NCBI GenBank assembly: GCA_002425245.1
Contig: DILW01000015.1
Coordinates: forward strand, 5,432 to 69,431
Length of the DNA stretch: 64,000 nucleotides
Direction of reading: 5' to 3'
Source: Betaproteobacteria bacterium UBA5582
GTDB taxonomy: Bacteria; Pseudomonadota; Gammaproteobacteria; Burkholderiales; Rhodocyclaceae
A program made the translations under genes and the position numbers. The stretch's first letter is position 1. Each line of letters opens with the position of its first letter. The notes beneath the pieces were generated by a model that saw nothing but the letters and a program-made list of their open reading frames with translations, made no database searches and had not been told where the DNA came from. Of this stretch, positions 1 to 7,884 are shown one piece after another.

Positions 1-136
1 CGCCTGCCCGCGCCAGACCGTCGGCCAGGGTAGCCGCCTCGATCACCTGGCAAGCATCCGCCTCCAGTGCCAGGCGAACGAACTGGCGGATAGCCGCTTC
101 GTCTTCGACGATCAGGACCCGGGGCGTACCGCTCAT
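1..136 (-). CDS. kdpE: KdpE-like response regulator, 5' part only (runs off the window)
   Basis: About 45 N-terminal residues are visible, reading MSGTPRVLIVEDEAAIRQF onward. This is a typical receiver-domain start with the beta-1 strand followed by the acidic pair (ED/DE) that binds Mg2+. The phospho-acceptor aspartate and the DNA-binding domain lie outside the window. The start ATG overlaps the stop of the upstream sensor kinase in an ATGA, so the two are translationally coupled and form a two-component pair. The name KdpE rests on the partner's KdpD-like sensor domain. No kdpFABC pump genes are visible, so the regulon could differ. Confidence 0.7.
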   Translation of the reverse strand, partial: MSGTPRVLIVEDEAAIRQFVRLALEADACQVIEAATLADGLARAG

Positions 137-1623
137 GCCGGCTCCGGTTCTATCTGTGGCGGCTCGCCGCGTGGCAGGCAGACGACCACGCAGGCACCGC
201 CCGAAGGCGCACGGGCAATCCGCAGGCGGCCACCGTGGGCGTCGACGATCGCCCGGCAGATGGCCAGCCCGAGGCCGGTGCCGGGAATGGACGACTCGCC
301 GTGACCGCGTACGAACATGTCGCCGGCTTCGCCGATCATCGGTTCGGGGAAGCCGCCCCCCTCGTCGCTGACCGAGAGTTCGACGAAATCATCGACCGGC
401 CGGGCGGCGATCAGGATCTCACCGTCGGCCGGCGAGTACTTGGCGGCATTCTCCAGCAGGTTGCAGAGCACCCGCTCGATCAGCACCGCGTCAAAGCGCA
501 GCAGGGGCAGCTCGCGTGGCAGTTCGACCCGCAGCCGGTGCCGGCCGAAGGCGTCGCCGACCAGTTTGAGGCTGCTGCCGACGACCTCCTCCAGCGACTG
601 CCACTCCTGACGCAATTTGACCGAACCGGCGTTCAGGCGGGCCATTTCGAGCAGGTTGCCAACCAGGCCGGCCAGCCTGCGTGCCTGATCGCCGACGGCG
701 GCGATCCGCGCCTCGGCCGGCGCGGGCAGCTCGGGCACGGCCAGGGAGATCGAGTCGGCCAGCCCGATCAGCACGGTCAGCGGCGTGCGCAGGTCGTGCG
801 ACAGGGCGGAGAGGATGGAGCTGCGCAAACGCTCGGTCGCCATATCGACCTCGCTGCGCTGGGCGACTTCGACGTAGTGGAGGCGCTCGACGGCAATCGC
901 CGCCAGTGACGCCAGTGCCTCGAAAAACGCCAGGTCGGCCTCGTCCGGTGCCTCGTCGGTGCGCACGACCAACACCCCGCGCACCCGCATTGGCGCCTTG
1001 AGCGGCAGATAGAGGGTGCAAGCGGATTGACGGTCGAGGTGGCGCACCCCGGTTTCGATGACCCGGGCGACATGATCGGGCGCCAAACCTTCACCGGGGA
1101 GATCGCCCGGCACCTCCTGCTCGGCCAGCAGCAGGCGACATTTCCCGGAGAATTCCTCGGCCACGAAAGGGAGGACGATTTCCTCGACCTGCGCCTGACT
1201 GAGTGCCCCCGCCAACTTGCTGGCGATTTCGTAAAGCGCGTGCGTCCGCCGTTCCCGACGCTCGGCCTGCGCTGCCTGCTCCCTCAACGTCGCCGTCAGG
1301 TGGCCGGTGATCAGCGCGGTGGCGAGCATGACGGCAAAAGTGATCAGGTACTGCAGGTTGCTGACCGCCAGCGAGAAGTGCGGCGGCACGAAGAAGATGT
1401 CGAACAGCAGCACACCAAGCACGGAAGCCAGAATCGCCGGATTGCGCCCCAGGCTGACGGCGACGACCAATACCGTGAGCAGGAACAGCATCACCATGTT
1501 GGCTAGGTCGAGCACTTCGCGCAACGGTGCGGCGACGATCGCCACGAGCACGCAGGCGAGCGCGCTCAGGACCATTTTCTGGCTGGGTGAAAAGCGTTCG
1601 ACAGGCGATCTGACAAGGGACAT
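133..1623 (-). CDS. kdpD: KdpD-like sensor histidine kinase lacking the N-terminal KdpD/USP half
   Basis: A 496-residue membrane sensor kinase. Residues about 17-108 form four close-packed transmembrane helices of the DUF4118 (KdpD membrane) type. A GAF-like segment follows at about 140-250, then HisKA with the phospho-acceptor His276 in SALSHDLRTPL. The HATPase domain has N box LCNLLENAAKYSP, G1 VSDEGGGFP and G2 GTGLGLAICRAI. Canonical KdpD is about 900 residues and begins with a cytoplasmic KdpD domain plus a universal-stress-protein domain; both are absent here, and the protein starts directly at the membrane domain. It probably signals K+ or envelope/osmotic state to the coupled KdpE-like regulator. 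A tandem universal stress protein is encoded separately 2 kb away. Confidence 0.85.
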   Translation of the reverse strand: MSLVRSPVERFSPSQKMVLSALACVLVAIVAAPLREVLDLANMVMLFLLTVLVVAVSLGRNPAILASVLGVLLFDIFFVPPHFSLAVSNLQYLITFAVMLATALITGHLTATLREQAAQAERRERRTHALYEIASKLAGALSQAQVEEIVLPFVAEEFSGKCRLLLAEQEVPGDLPGEGLAPDHVARVIETGVRHLDRQSACTLYLPLKAPMRVRGVLVVRTDEAPDEADLAFFEALASLAAIAVERLHYVEVAQRSEVDMATERLRSSILSALSHDLRTPLTVLIGLADSISLAVPELPAPAEARIAAVGDQARRLAGLVGNLLEMARLNAGSVKLRQEWQSLEEVVGSSLKLVGDAFGRHRLRVELPRELPLLRFDAVLIERVLCNLLENAAKYSPADGEILIAARPVDDFVELSVSDEGGGFPEPMIGEAGDMFVRGHGESSIPGTGLGLAICRAIVDAHGGRLRIARAPSGGACVVVCLPRGEPPQIEPEPA

Positions 1624-1791
1624 CCGCGCATCTCTGGGGGCTCCGGCAGGAGCTGTGCGCGCATTCTGGCAACTTGCACGTAAAAATGTCGTAAAAAATT
1701 AGCGCCAGGCTTTCTCTGGTAAGCTCACACCCATGCCCTCCTCGCTCCTGCCTTGTGCCAGCGGGGTTGCGGCGGATTTCGGGAAAACGAC

Positions 1792-3438
1792 ATGAGTGCC
1801 TTCAGCGAATTTTCTCTGCTTCTGATCATCTCGGCGATTGCCGGGGCTATCTCGGTGCGCCTGCGCCAGCCGGTGATCATTGCCTACATCGTCGTCGGCA
1901 TCATCGCCAGCCCGGCCGTCTTCGGCCTGGTCGCCGCGCACGAGCAGATCGACCTGCTTGCCCACGTCGGCATCACCGTTCTGCTTTTCCTGGTCGGCCT
2001 CAAGCTCGACCTGCACCACGTCCGCCACATCGGCCCGGTCGCGCTGGCCACCGGTCTTGGTCAGCTGGCGTTCACCATTGTCGGTGGTTTCGCGCTCATC
2101 CTGCTGCTCGGCAAGAGCCCGATGGAGGCGCTCTATGTCGCCATCGCGCTGACCTTTTCCAGCACCATCATCATCGTCAAGCTGCTCTCCGACAAGCGCG
2201 AACTCGATTCGCTGCACGGCCGCATCGCCGTCGGTTTCCTGATCGTCCAGGATCTGGCCGTGGTCCTGGCGATGATGGCCATGAGCGCCCTGCGCGGCAG
2301 CGGCGAAGCCGGTCTGGTCGAGGTCATCGTCTCGCTGTCCTGGCGCATCCTGCTCGCCGGCGCCGCATTGTATGTACTGATGCGCTGGATCCTGCCCGGC
2401 GTGGTCAAAGCCATGGCGCATTCGCAGGAATTGCTGCTGATCTTCGCCATCGCCTGGGGCACCGGCTTGGCCGCGCTCGGCGAATGGGCCGGTTTTTCCA
2501 AGGAAGCGGGCGCCTTCCTGGCCGGCTTCTCGCTTGCCTCGACCGCCTACCGCGACGCCATCAACGCCCGCCTGTCGGGCATCCGCGATTTCCTGCTGCT
2601 GTTCTTCTTCATCGACCTCGGCTCGAAACTCGACTTTTCCACGCTCGGTGGCGAACTGATGCCGGCGGTCGTGCTCTCGCTGTTCGTGCTCATCGGCAAC
2701 CCGCTGATCGTCATGGCGATCATGGGCTTCATGGGCTACCGCAAGCGCACCGGTTTCCTCGCCGGCCTGACCGTCGCCCAGATCAGCGAATTCTCCATCG
2801 TCTTCGTCGCCATGGGCATCTCGCTCGGCCACGTCGGCGTCGATGCGCTCGGCCTGACCACCCTGGTCGGCCTGGTGACCATCGCCATGTCCACCTACAT
2901 GATCCTTTACTCGCACCAGCTCTACCAGAAGCTCGCCCCCTTCCTTGGCTGGTTCGAACGCCGGAACCCCTTCCGCGAGCAGGCGGTGGAAACCGACGCC
3001 CACGCTGACGACAAGCCGGAGATCATCGTTTTCGGCCTCGGCCGCTACGGCGGGCGTCTGGCACGGCTGCTGCACGAGGAGGAAATCCGGGTGCTGGGGA
3101 TCGACTTCGACCCGGAACGCGTCGCCGAAATGCGGGCCAGCGGCATCCCGGTCCATTACGGCGACGGCCAGGAATCGGGTTTCCTTGAGGAATTGCCACT
3201 GGAAAGCGCCAAGTGGATCGTCAGCACGCTACCTGATGTCGATTCCAACGTCGCCTTCCTGAATGCACTGAAGGAACGTCGTTTCCGCGGCGAAGTCGCC
3301 TTCGTCGCCCGCGACGACGAACACGGCATGCGCATGAAGCAGGCCGGCGCGCCGACCGTGCTCTACCCGATGCGCGACGCGGTCGATTACACCGTCGAGC
3401 ACTTCGCCGCCTTGATCCGCCCCGGAGACAATCGCTGA
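1792..3438 (+). CDS. Monovalent cation:proton antiporter with TrkA-N (RCK) domain, Kef/YbaL type
   Basis: A 548-residue inner-membrane antiporter of the CPA2 family. Residues 1 to about 385 hold roughly 12-13 hydrophobic helices (Na_H_Exchanger domain), including GVTVLLFLVGLKL-type and FSKEAGAFLAGFSLAS-type core segments. About residues 410-530 form a Rossmann TrkA-N domain beginning IIVFGLGRYGGRLARLL, with the acidic nucleotide-ribose residue in GIDFDPE. I chose ATG 1792 over the in-frame ATG at 1753 because homologues begin at the membrane domain and the extra 13 residues are polar and cysteine-rich. Its stop overlaps the next gene start (TGATG). It probably exports K+ (or Na+) in exchange for H+, gated by a nucleotide or thiol signal; the true ion is not determined by sequence. 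Confidence 0.85.
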   Translation: MSAFSEFSLLLIISAIAGAISVRLRQPVIIAYIVVGIIASPAVFGLVAAHEQIDLLAHVGITVLLFLVGLKLDLHHVRHIGPVALATGLGQLAFTIVGGFALILLLGKSPMEALYVAIALTFSSTIIIVKLLSDKRELDSLHGRIAVGFLIVQDLAVVLAMMAMSALRGSGEAGLVEVIVSLSWRILLAGAALYVLMRWILPGVVKAMAHSQELLLIFAIAWGTGLAALGEWAGFSKEAGAFLAGFSLASTAYRDAINARLSGIRDFLLLFFFIDLGSKLDFSTLGGELMPAVVLSLFVLIGNPLIVMAIMGFMGYRKRTGFLAGLTVAQISEFSIVFVAMGISLGHVGVDALGLTTLVGLVTIAMSTYMILYSHQLYQKLAPFLGWFERRNPFREQAVETDAHADDKPEIIVFGLGRYGGRLARLLHEEEIRVLGIDFDPERVAEMRASGIPVHYGDGQESGFLEELPLESAKWIVSTLPDVDSNVAFLNALKERRFRGEVAFVARDDEHGMRMKQAGAPTVLYPMRDAVDYTVEHFAALIRPGDNR

Positions 3439-4301
3439 TGACCCAGAGCATCCTTGCCGCCACCGATTTTTCCGTACAGTCCGCCGCCGCTGTCGCCCGC
3501 GCCGGCGAGCTGGCCACCGCCCATAGCTGGCCGCTGCATCTCGCCCATATCGCTCATCCTGGTTTGCTGGAAAGCCTGCAGGCCTTGCTCGGCATGGCCC
3601 CTCAGGAACTGGACGAACGGCACGCGGCAGCGGTCCGCCAGCAACTGACGGCGATGCGGGCGACGCCCCTGCCAACCGGCCAGGACCTGGTCCTGGATGG
3701 GCAACCGGCCGAGGCGCTGGCACGATTGGCAGGCGAAGTTGCCGCCGAACTGCTGGTCATCGGAGCCCACGGCGAAGGCTTCCTTGACAGTCTGCGCCTG
3801 GGCAGCACCGCCAGCCGCCTGATCCGAAGGACCCCCTGCCCGGTGCTGGTGGTCAAGCAGGCGCCAGTCGGCAGTTACCGCCGCGCGCTGATCGCCACCG
3901 ACTTCTTCCCACCCTCGCTTGCCGCCCTGCGCCTGACACGGAGACTACTGCCGGATGCTGCAATCGTCCTGGTGCACGCCATCGAAACCCCTTTCGAGAG
4001 CAAGATGGAGCACGCCGGCATTGGCGCCGAACTGATTGCGCGCTACCGCATCGACGCCCAGCGCGAGGCGCGGACCAGGCTGCGCGAACTGGTCGACCGT
4101 GAAGCCCTGCCAGCGAACACCGAGCAGATTGCCCGGCATGGCGACATCGCCCGCCTGATCGTCGATCAAGCCGAAGCGCTGGATTGCGACCTGATTGTCG
4201 TCGGCAAGCATGGTCTCGGACCGGTCGAGGATTTCCTGCTTGGCAGCACCACTTTCAACGTGTTGCGCGAATCGGGGCGTGACGTCCTGATCAGCCGGTG
4301 A
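3438..4301 (+). CDS. Tandem universal stress protein (two UspA domains)
   Basis: A 287-residue soluble protein with two consecutive Usp domains, about 1-140 and 146-287. Both keep the ATP-binding signature Gly-x2-Gly-x9-Gly-Ser/Thr: GAHGEGFLDSLRLGSTASR in the first and GKHGLGPVEDFLLGSTTF in the second. This makes nucleotide binding by both halves likely. Translation is coupled to the upstream antiporter by a one-base TGATG overlap and to the downstream DUF502 gene by a short overlap. The setting suggests a nucleotide-responsive partner of cation transport or envelope stress adaptation. The exact partner is unknown; it may relate to the missing Usp domain of the nearby KdpD-like kinase. Confidence 0.88.
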   Translation: MTQSILAATDFSVQSAAAVARAGELATAHSWPLHLAHIAHPGLLESLQALLGMAPQELDERHAAAVRQQLTAMRATPLPTGQDLVLDGQPAEALARLAGEVAAELLVIGAHGEGFLDSLRLGSTASRLIRRTPCPVLVVKQAPVGSYRRALIATDFFPPSLAALRLTRRLLPDAAIVLVHAIETPFESKMEHAGIGAELIARYRIDAQREARTRLRELVDREALPANTEQIARHGDIARLIVDQAEALDCDLIVVGKHGLGPVEDFLLGSTTFNVLRESGRDVLISR

Positions 4302-4906
4302 GCGAAGCGATGAAGCACCTTTCCCAGTACTTCCTCCGCGGTCTGCTCGCTGCCCTGCCACTGGGGCTGACCATCTACCTGCTCTACCTGTTCCTGACCG
4401 GGACCGAGGAGTTCGCCATGTGGTGGCTGCGCCCGCTGCTCGGCGATTTCTACCTGCCCGGCCTGGGGCTGGCGATCGGCATCGGCATCATCGTCCTGCT
4501 CGGTTTCCTGATTTCGCAGCCGCTCGCCCGCCGCCTGCTCAACTTCATCGAATTGCCCTTCACCAATCTGCCGGTGGTCAAGAGCATCTATTCGTCGCTG
4601 AAGAATTTCGCCGACTACTTCACACCGAACAGCGGCCAGGTCGCACAGCAGGTCGTCATCCTGCGCATGCCGGGCCAGGCGCTGGAGATGGTCGGGCTGG
4701 TCACCCGCCAGAACCTGTCCAGCCTGCCGCAGGGTTTCCTGCCCGGCGACCGGGTGGCCGTCTATCTGCCGATGGGCTACATGATCGGCGGCTACACGGT
4801 TTTCGTACCGCGTGAATGGGTCACGCCGATCGACATGAGCGTCGAGGAAGTGATGCGCTCCTCACTGTTCGCGTGGATGAGCCGCAACGACGTCGGTGGC
4901 AAGTGA
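4298..4906 (+). CDS. DUF502 family inner-membrane protein
   Basis: A 202-residue protein with two transmembrane helices near the N-terminus (about 12-35 and 52-78) and a soluble C-terminal half. It has the DUF502 hallmarks: a proline-containing first helix (GLLAALPLGLTIYLLYLF) and the following FIELPFTNLPVVKSIYSSLKN segment. The family has no established biochemical activity. The GTG at 4298 gives ATGA-like coupling with the Usp gene; an in-frame ATG at 4310 (MKHLSQYF) is an equally plausible start and matches the usual start in the family. It ends three bases before the convergent antiporter gene, with no terminator hairpin visible between them. Confidence 0.8.
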   Translation: MSEAMKHLSQYFLRGLLAALPLGLTIYLLYLFLTGTEEFAMWWLRPLLGDFYLPGLGLAIGIGIIVLLGFLISQPLARRLLNFIELPFTNLPVVKSIYSSLKNFADYFTPNSGQVAQQVVILRMPGQALEMVGLVTRQNLSSLPQGFLPGDRVAVYLPMGYMIGGYTVFVPREWVTPIDMSVEEVMRSSLFAWMSRNDVGGK

Positions 4907-4909
4907 CGG

Positions 4910-6652
4910 CTAGCTGCCCGGCGTCGCCAGCGGGCACTTCAGGCCGATGCTGGCGATCTTGCCGGCAGCGCCCATTTCGCGAACGATCAGCACGAAGTTG
5001 CCGACCTGGACCCGGTCACCGACGACCGCCGGGTGGCCGAGACGGGCGATGAACACGTCGTCGAGACGGCGGGAGTTTTCCTCTGCTTCAAACGCGAAGC
5101 CGTAGGCCAGCGCCAGATCACCGGCGGTGCAATCGGGTGCCACGGCAAACTCGCCGAAGTAACGGGTATTGCGGCCGATATCGTGCATCGCCACGCCAAA
5201 TATGCGCGCCAGGCGCTCGGCCAGCGCTTCGGGCGCGATGAACCAGGCCGAATCGCCCGGGCGCAAGCGGAAGTCGACCTTCATGTCGACCAGCCGCCCC
5301 TTGCGCACTACCGCGATGCAGCGCACTTCGTCATGGATGAACTCGGCCGCCAGCTCGTCCGGATGCCGCCCCTCGGCCGCCGACCCCTGGCTGGCGCGGA
5401 ACTCGAACATCGGCAACGCCGCCTCCTCGCCCAGCCAGACTTCGACCCGGTCGCGCGGCTCGTCAGCCGGTGGCAGTTCGACCTTGAGCAGACGCGCCGC
5501 CGCCGGAATGGTCGCCCCCTGGACCAGCAGCGACAGCAGGACCACGGAAAATGCCACATCGAACAGCAACCGGGAATCCGGCACCCCCATCACCACCGGC
5601 ATGATCGCCAGGACAACCGGTACCGCACCGCGCAGTCCGACCCAGCTGACGAAGGCGATTTCATTGCGCGTGTAGCGGAAGGGAAAGAGGCCGATGGCCA
5701 CTGCCAGCGGCCGGGCAATGAACATCAGGAACAGGGCCAGCAGCAGGGCATGCCAGGTGTATTCGGCCAGGTGGGTGGGGGTCACCAGCAGACCGAGCAC
5801 GACGAACATGCCGGCCTGGGCGAGCCAGGCCAGGCCGTCCATGACCCGCAAAACGTGTTCGGTGGCGTGACTCTTCCGGTTGCCGACGATGACCCCAGCC
5901 ACATACACGGCCAGCAGGCCGCTGCCGTCGATCAGGTTGGCGGCACCGACGATGAGCAGACCTCCGGACAGGATCAATAGCGCGTACAGGCCTTCGGCCA
6001 GATTCAGGCGACGCAGCAGCCAGGCCATCACCTTGCCGCCGACAAAGCCGAACAGCAGGCCGATCCCCGCCTGCTTGAGCAACATCCAGGCAAACCCGGC
6101 CGCTCCGGAGCGCTCGGGATGCAGCAGGACCTCGATCATCACCACGACCAGCAGGATGGCCATCGGGTCGTTCGAACCGGACTCGATTTCCAGCGTGCTC
6201 TTGACCCGCTCGTTGAGCCGCACCCCGCTGTTGCGCAGCAGCGCGAACACCGCCGCCGCATCGGTCGAACCGACGATGGCAGCGAGCAGCACACCCAGCC
6301 GCCAATCGACGTCAAGCAACCAGGTGGCAAAAACGCCGAGCAGCCCGACGGTTCCGATGACCCCCCAGGTGGCGAGCACGGCCGCCGGTTTCAGCGCAAC
6401 GCGGAAGCTGCCGGAATCGGTACGCAAGCCACCGTCGAGCAGGATCACCGCCAGCGCCAGCTGGGCGACCAGATTGGCCGTCTTGAAATCGTCAAAGACT
6501 ATGCCGCCAATGCCGTCTTCTCCCGCCAGCATGCCGACGCCGAGAAACAGCAGCAGCAGCGGCAAACCGAGACGCGCGGAAATGGTACTGGCCAGGACGC
6601 TGATGAAGAGCAGCAGTCCGGCCAGCAGGAACAGGGTGCTGATCGTTGTCAT
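4910..6652 (-). CDS. cvrA: K+/H+ antiporter, CvrA/NhaP2 type
   Basis: A 580-residue CPA1 antiporter. The first ~395 residues contain about 12-13 membrane helices, with the conserved ion-site region TLEIESGSNDPMAILLV (Asp pair typical of NhaP antiporters). The C-terminal third is cytoplasmic: a TrkA-C-like regulatory segment (about 410-495) and a CorC/HlyC-type end (about 500-575), matching the CvrA/NhaP2 architecture and length. It is transcribed towards the DUF502 gene and divergently from cysD. Likely role: proton-driven K+ efflux and adaptation to low osmolarity or alkaline load. Ion selectivity is inferred from the family, not proven here. Confidence 0.87.
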   Translation of the reverse strand: MTTISTLFLLAGLLLFISVLASTISARLGLPLLLLFLGVGMLAGEDGIGGIVFDDFKTANLVAQLALAVILLDGGLRTDSGSFRVALKPAAVLATWGVIGTVGLLGVFATWLLDVDWRLGVLLAAIVGSTDAAAVFALLRNSGVRLNERVKSTLEIESGSNDPMAILLVVVMIEVLLHPERSGAAGFAWMLLKQAGIGLLFGFVGGKVMAWLLRRLNLAEGLYALLILSGGLLIVGAANLIDGSGLLAVYVAGVIVGNRKSHATEHVLRVMDGLAWLAQAGMFVVLGLLVTPTHLAEYTWHALLLALFLMFIARPLAVAIGLFPFRYTRNEIAFVSWVGLRGAVPVVLAIMPVVMGVPDSRLLFDVAFSVVLLSLLVQGATIPAAARLLKVELPPADEPRDRVEVWLGEEAALPMFEFRASQGSAAEGRHPDELAAEFIHDEVRCIAVVRKGRLVDMKVDFRLRPGDSAWFIAPEALAERLARIFGVAMHDIGRNTRYFGEFAVAPDCTAGDLALAYGFAFEAEENSRRLDDVFIARLGHPAVVGDRVQVGNFVLIVREMGAAGKIASIGLKCPLATPGS

Positions 6653-6746
6653 GGCCTGAATTTATCACAAGGAAATGACCGATTTCGTCGCGATTTGTTG
6701 ACTGACGTTTTATTCAAAAATCGCATAACAAGATGCACTCATGTTC

Positions 6747-6775
6747 TTAATTGAATATTAAGCCCTTGCTACAAT
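6747..6775 (+). promoter_or_regulatory. Candidate promoter for the cysD-cysN operon
   Basis: A good -10 hexamer TACAAT (6770-6775) lies 36 bases before the cysD ATG, with a weak -35 TTAATT (6747-6752) at a 17-base spacing. The upstream 100 bases are strikingly AT-rich compared with the surroundings and include a second possible -35, TTGACT, near 6698. A weak -35 under an AT-rich leader is what a CysB-activated promoter would look like, but no CysB site is proven. Confidence 0.45.
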
Positions 6776-6811
6776 CCGCTCCATTCAACAATCCCTGCGG
6801 ATTACCCAGCA

Positions 6812-7741
6812 ATGACCCAACGCAACACACTCTCCCACCTCGACTGGCTCGAAGCCGAAGCCATCCACATCATGCGCGAGGTCGCCGGCCAGTGCGCCAA
6901 CCCGGTACTGCTCTTCTCAGGTGGCAAGGACTCGATCTGCATGCTGCGCATCGCTGAGAAAGCCTTCCGCCCCGGCAAGTTCCCCTTCCCGCTGATGCAC
7001 ATCGACACCGGCCATAACTACCAGGAAGTCGTTGCCTTCCGCGACAAGCGCGCCGCCGAACTGGGCGAGCGGCTGATCGTCCGTTCGGTCGAGGATTCGA
7101 TGAAGCGCGGGACGGTCGTCCTCAAGCACGAAGGCGAATCGCGCAACAAGCATCAGTCGGTGACCCTGCTCGAAGCCATCGAGGAATTCGGCTTCGATGC
7201 CTGCATCGGCGGCGCCCGCCGTGATGAGGAAAAGGCGCGTGCCAAGGAACGCATCTTCAGTTTCCGCGACGAGTTCGGCCAGTGGGACCCGAAAAACCAG
7301 CGCCCGGAACTGTGGAGCCTCTACAACGCCCGCAGCCACAAGGGCGAGAACATCCGCGCCTTCCCGATCTCGAACTGGACGGAAATGGACGTCTGGCAAT
7401 ACATCGAGCGCGAGAAGCTGGAACTGCCCAGCATCTACTTCGCCCACACCCGCCCGGTGGTCATCCGCCAGGGCGCCATCGTACCGGTCAATGTGCCGCT
7501 CGCTTCCGGCGAACTGACCAACCTGCCGAAGGCCGGCGAGGAAATCGTCGAAAAACTGGTGCGTTTCCGCACCGTTGGCGACATCTCCTGTACGGCGCCG
7601 GTCGAGTCGGATGCCGACACGGTCGAGAAGATCGTGCTCGAAACCGCCACCACCACAATCACCGAGCGCGGCGCCACGCGTCTGGACGACCAGACCAGCG
7701 AAGCCTCCATGGAACAACGCAAGAAGGAAGGCTACTTCTGA
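6812..7741 (+). CDS. cysD: Sulfate adenylyltransferase subunit 2 (ATP sulfurylase, catalytic)
   Basis: A 309-residue PP-loop enzyme forming adenosine 5'-phosphosulfate from sulfate and ATP, the entry step of sulfate assimilation; it works in a complex with the GTPase CysN. The PP-loop SGGKDS is at residues 36-41, followed by HIDTGHNYQEV and the conserved FPISNWTEMDVW and CTAPVESDADT segments. Length equals the usual CysD (about 300). It is followed by cysN after an unusually long 143-base spacer that contains a large palindrome, so the two subunits are not directly coupled here. No phage or IS features are nearby. Confidence 0.95.
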   Translation: MTQRNTLSHLDWLEAEAIHIMREVAGQCANPVLLFSGGKDSICMLRIAEKAFRPGKFPFPLMHIDTGHNYQEVVAFRDKRAAELGERLIVRSVEDSMKRGTVVLKHEGESRNKHQSVTLLEAIEEFGFDACIGGARRDEEKARAKERIFSFRDEFGQWDPKNQRPELWSLYNARSHKGENIRAFPISNWTEMDVWQYIEREKLELPSIYFAHTRPVVIRQGAIVPVNVPLASGELTNLPKAGEEIVEKLVRFRTVGDISCTAPVESDADTVEKIVLETATTTITERGATRLDDQTSEASMEQRKKEGYF

Positions 7742-7759
7742 TGCCACTTCGGCGGTCAC

Positions 7760-7859
7760 CGGCAGCGGACGGGATGTTCGCGGCGCTGGCGAGGACTGTC
7801 TGAGCGACCATCGGGAGCGAGTTCCGCAGCCAGCAGAGTGAATATCCCGTCCGCTGTCG
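7760..7859. repeat. Large REP-like palindrome between cysD and cysN
   Basis: An outer inverted repeat pairs 7760-7779 with 7840-7859 (core CAGCGGACGGGAT against ATCCCGTCCGCTG), 20 pairs of which two are G-U in RNA. A second inverted repeat inside it pairs GCTGGC (7785-7790) with GCCAGC (7829-7834), flanking a GAGCG...GAGCGAGTTCCGC core. The element fills nearly the whole spacer. Nested stems with this core resemble the intergenic repetitive palindromes I associate with betaproteobacteria, but I see only this one copy in the window, so mobility is inference. It could act as an mRNA stabiliser or attenuator adjusting CysD:CysN ratio. Confidence 0.65.
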
Positions 7860-7884
7860 CGCACCCAACCAGGAATCACCGAAT

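Noticed and set aside
1699..3156. A 485-codon minus-strand frame opposite the Kef/YbaL-type antiporter
   Set aside because: Composition is dominated by Asp, Gln, Arg and His with no conserved motif, the usual result of reading a GC-rich membrane-protein gene backwards.
7741..7803. A short frame starting at the cysD stop inside the palindrome
   Set aside because: Only about 20 codons, no homology visible, and it lies within the inverted repeat.
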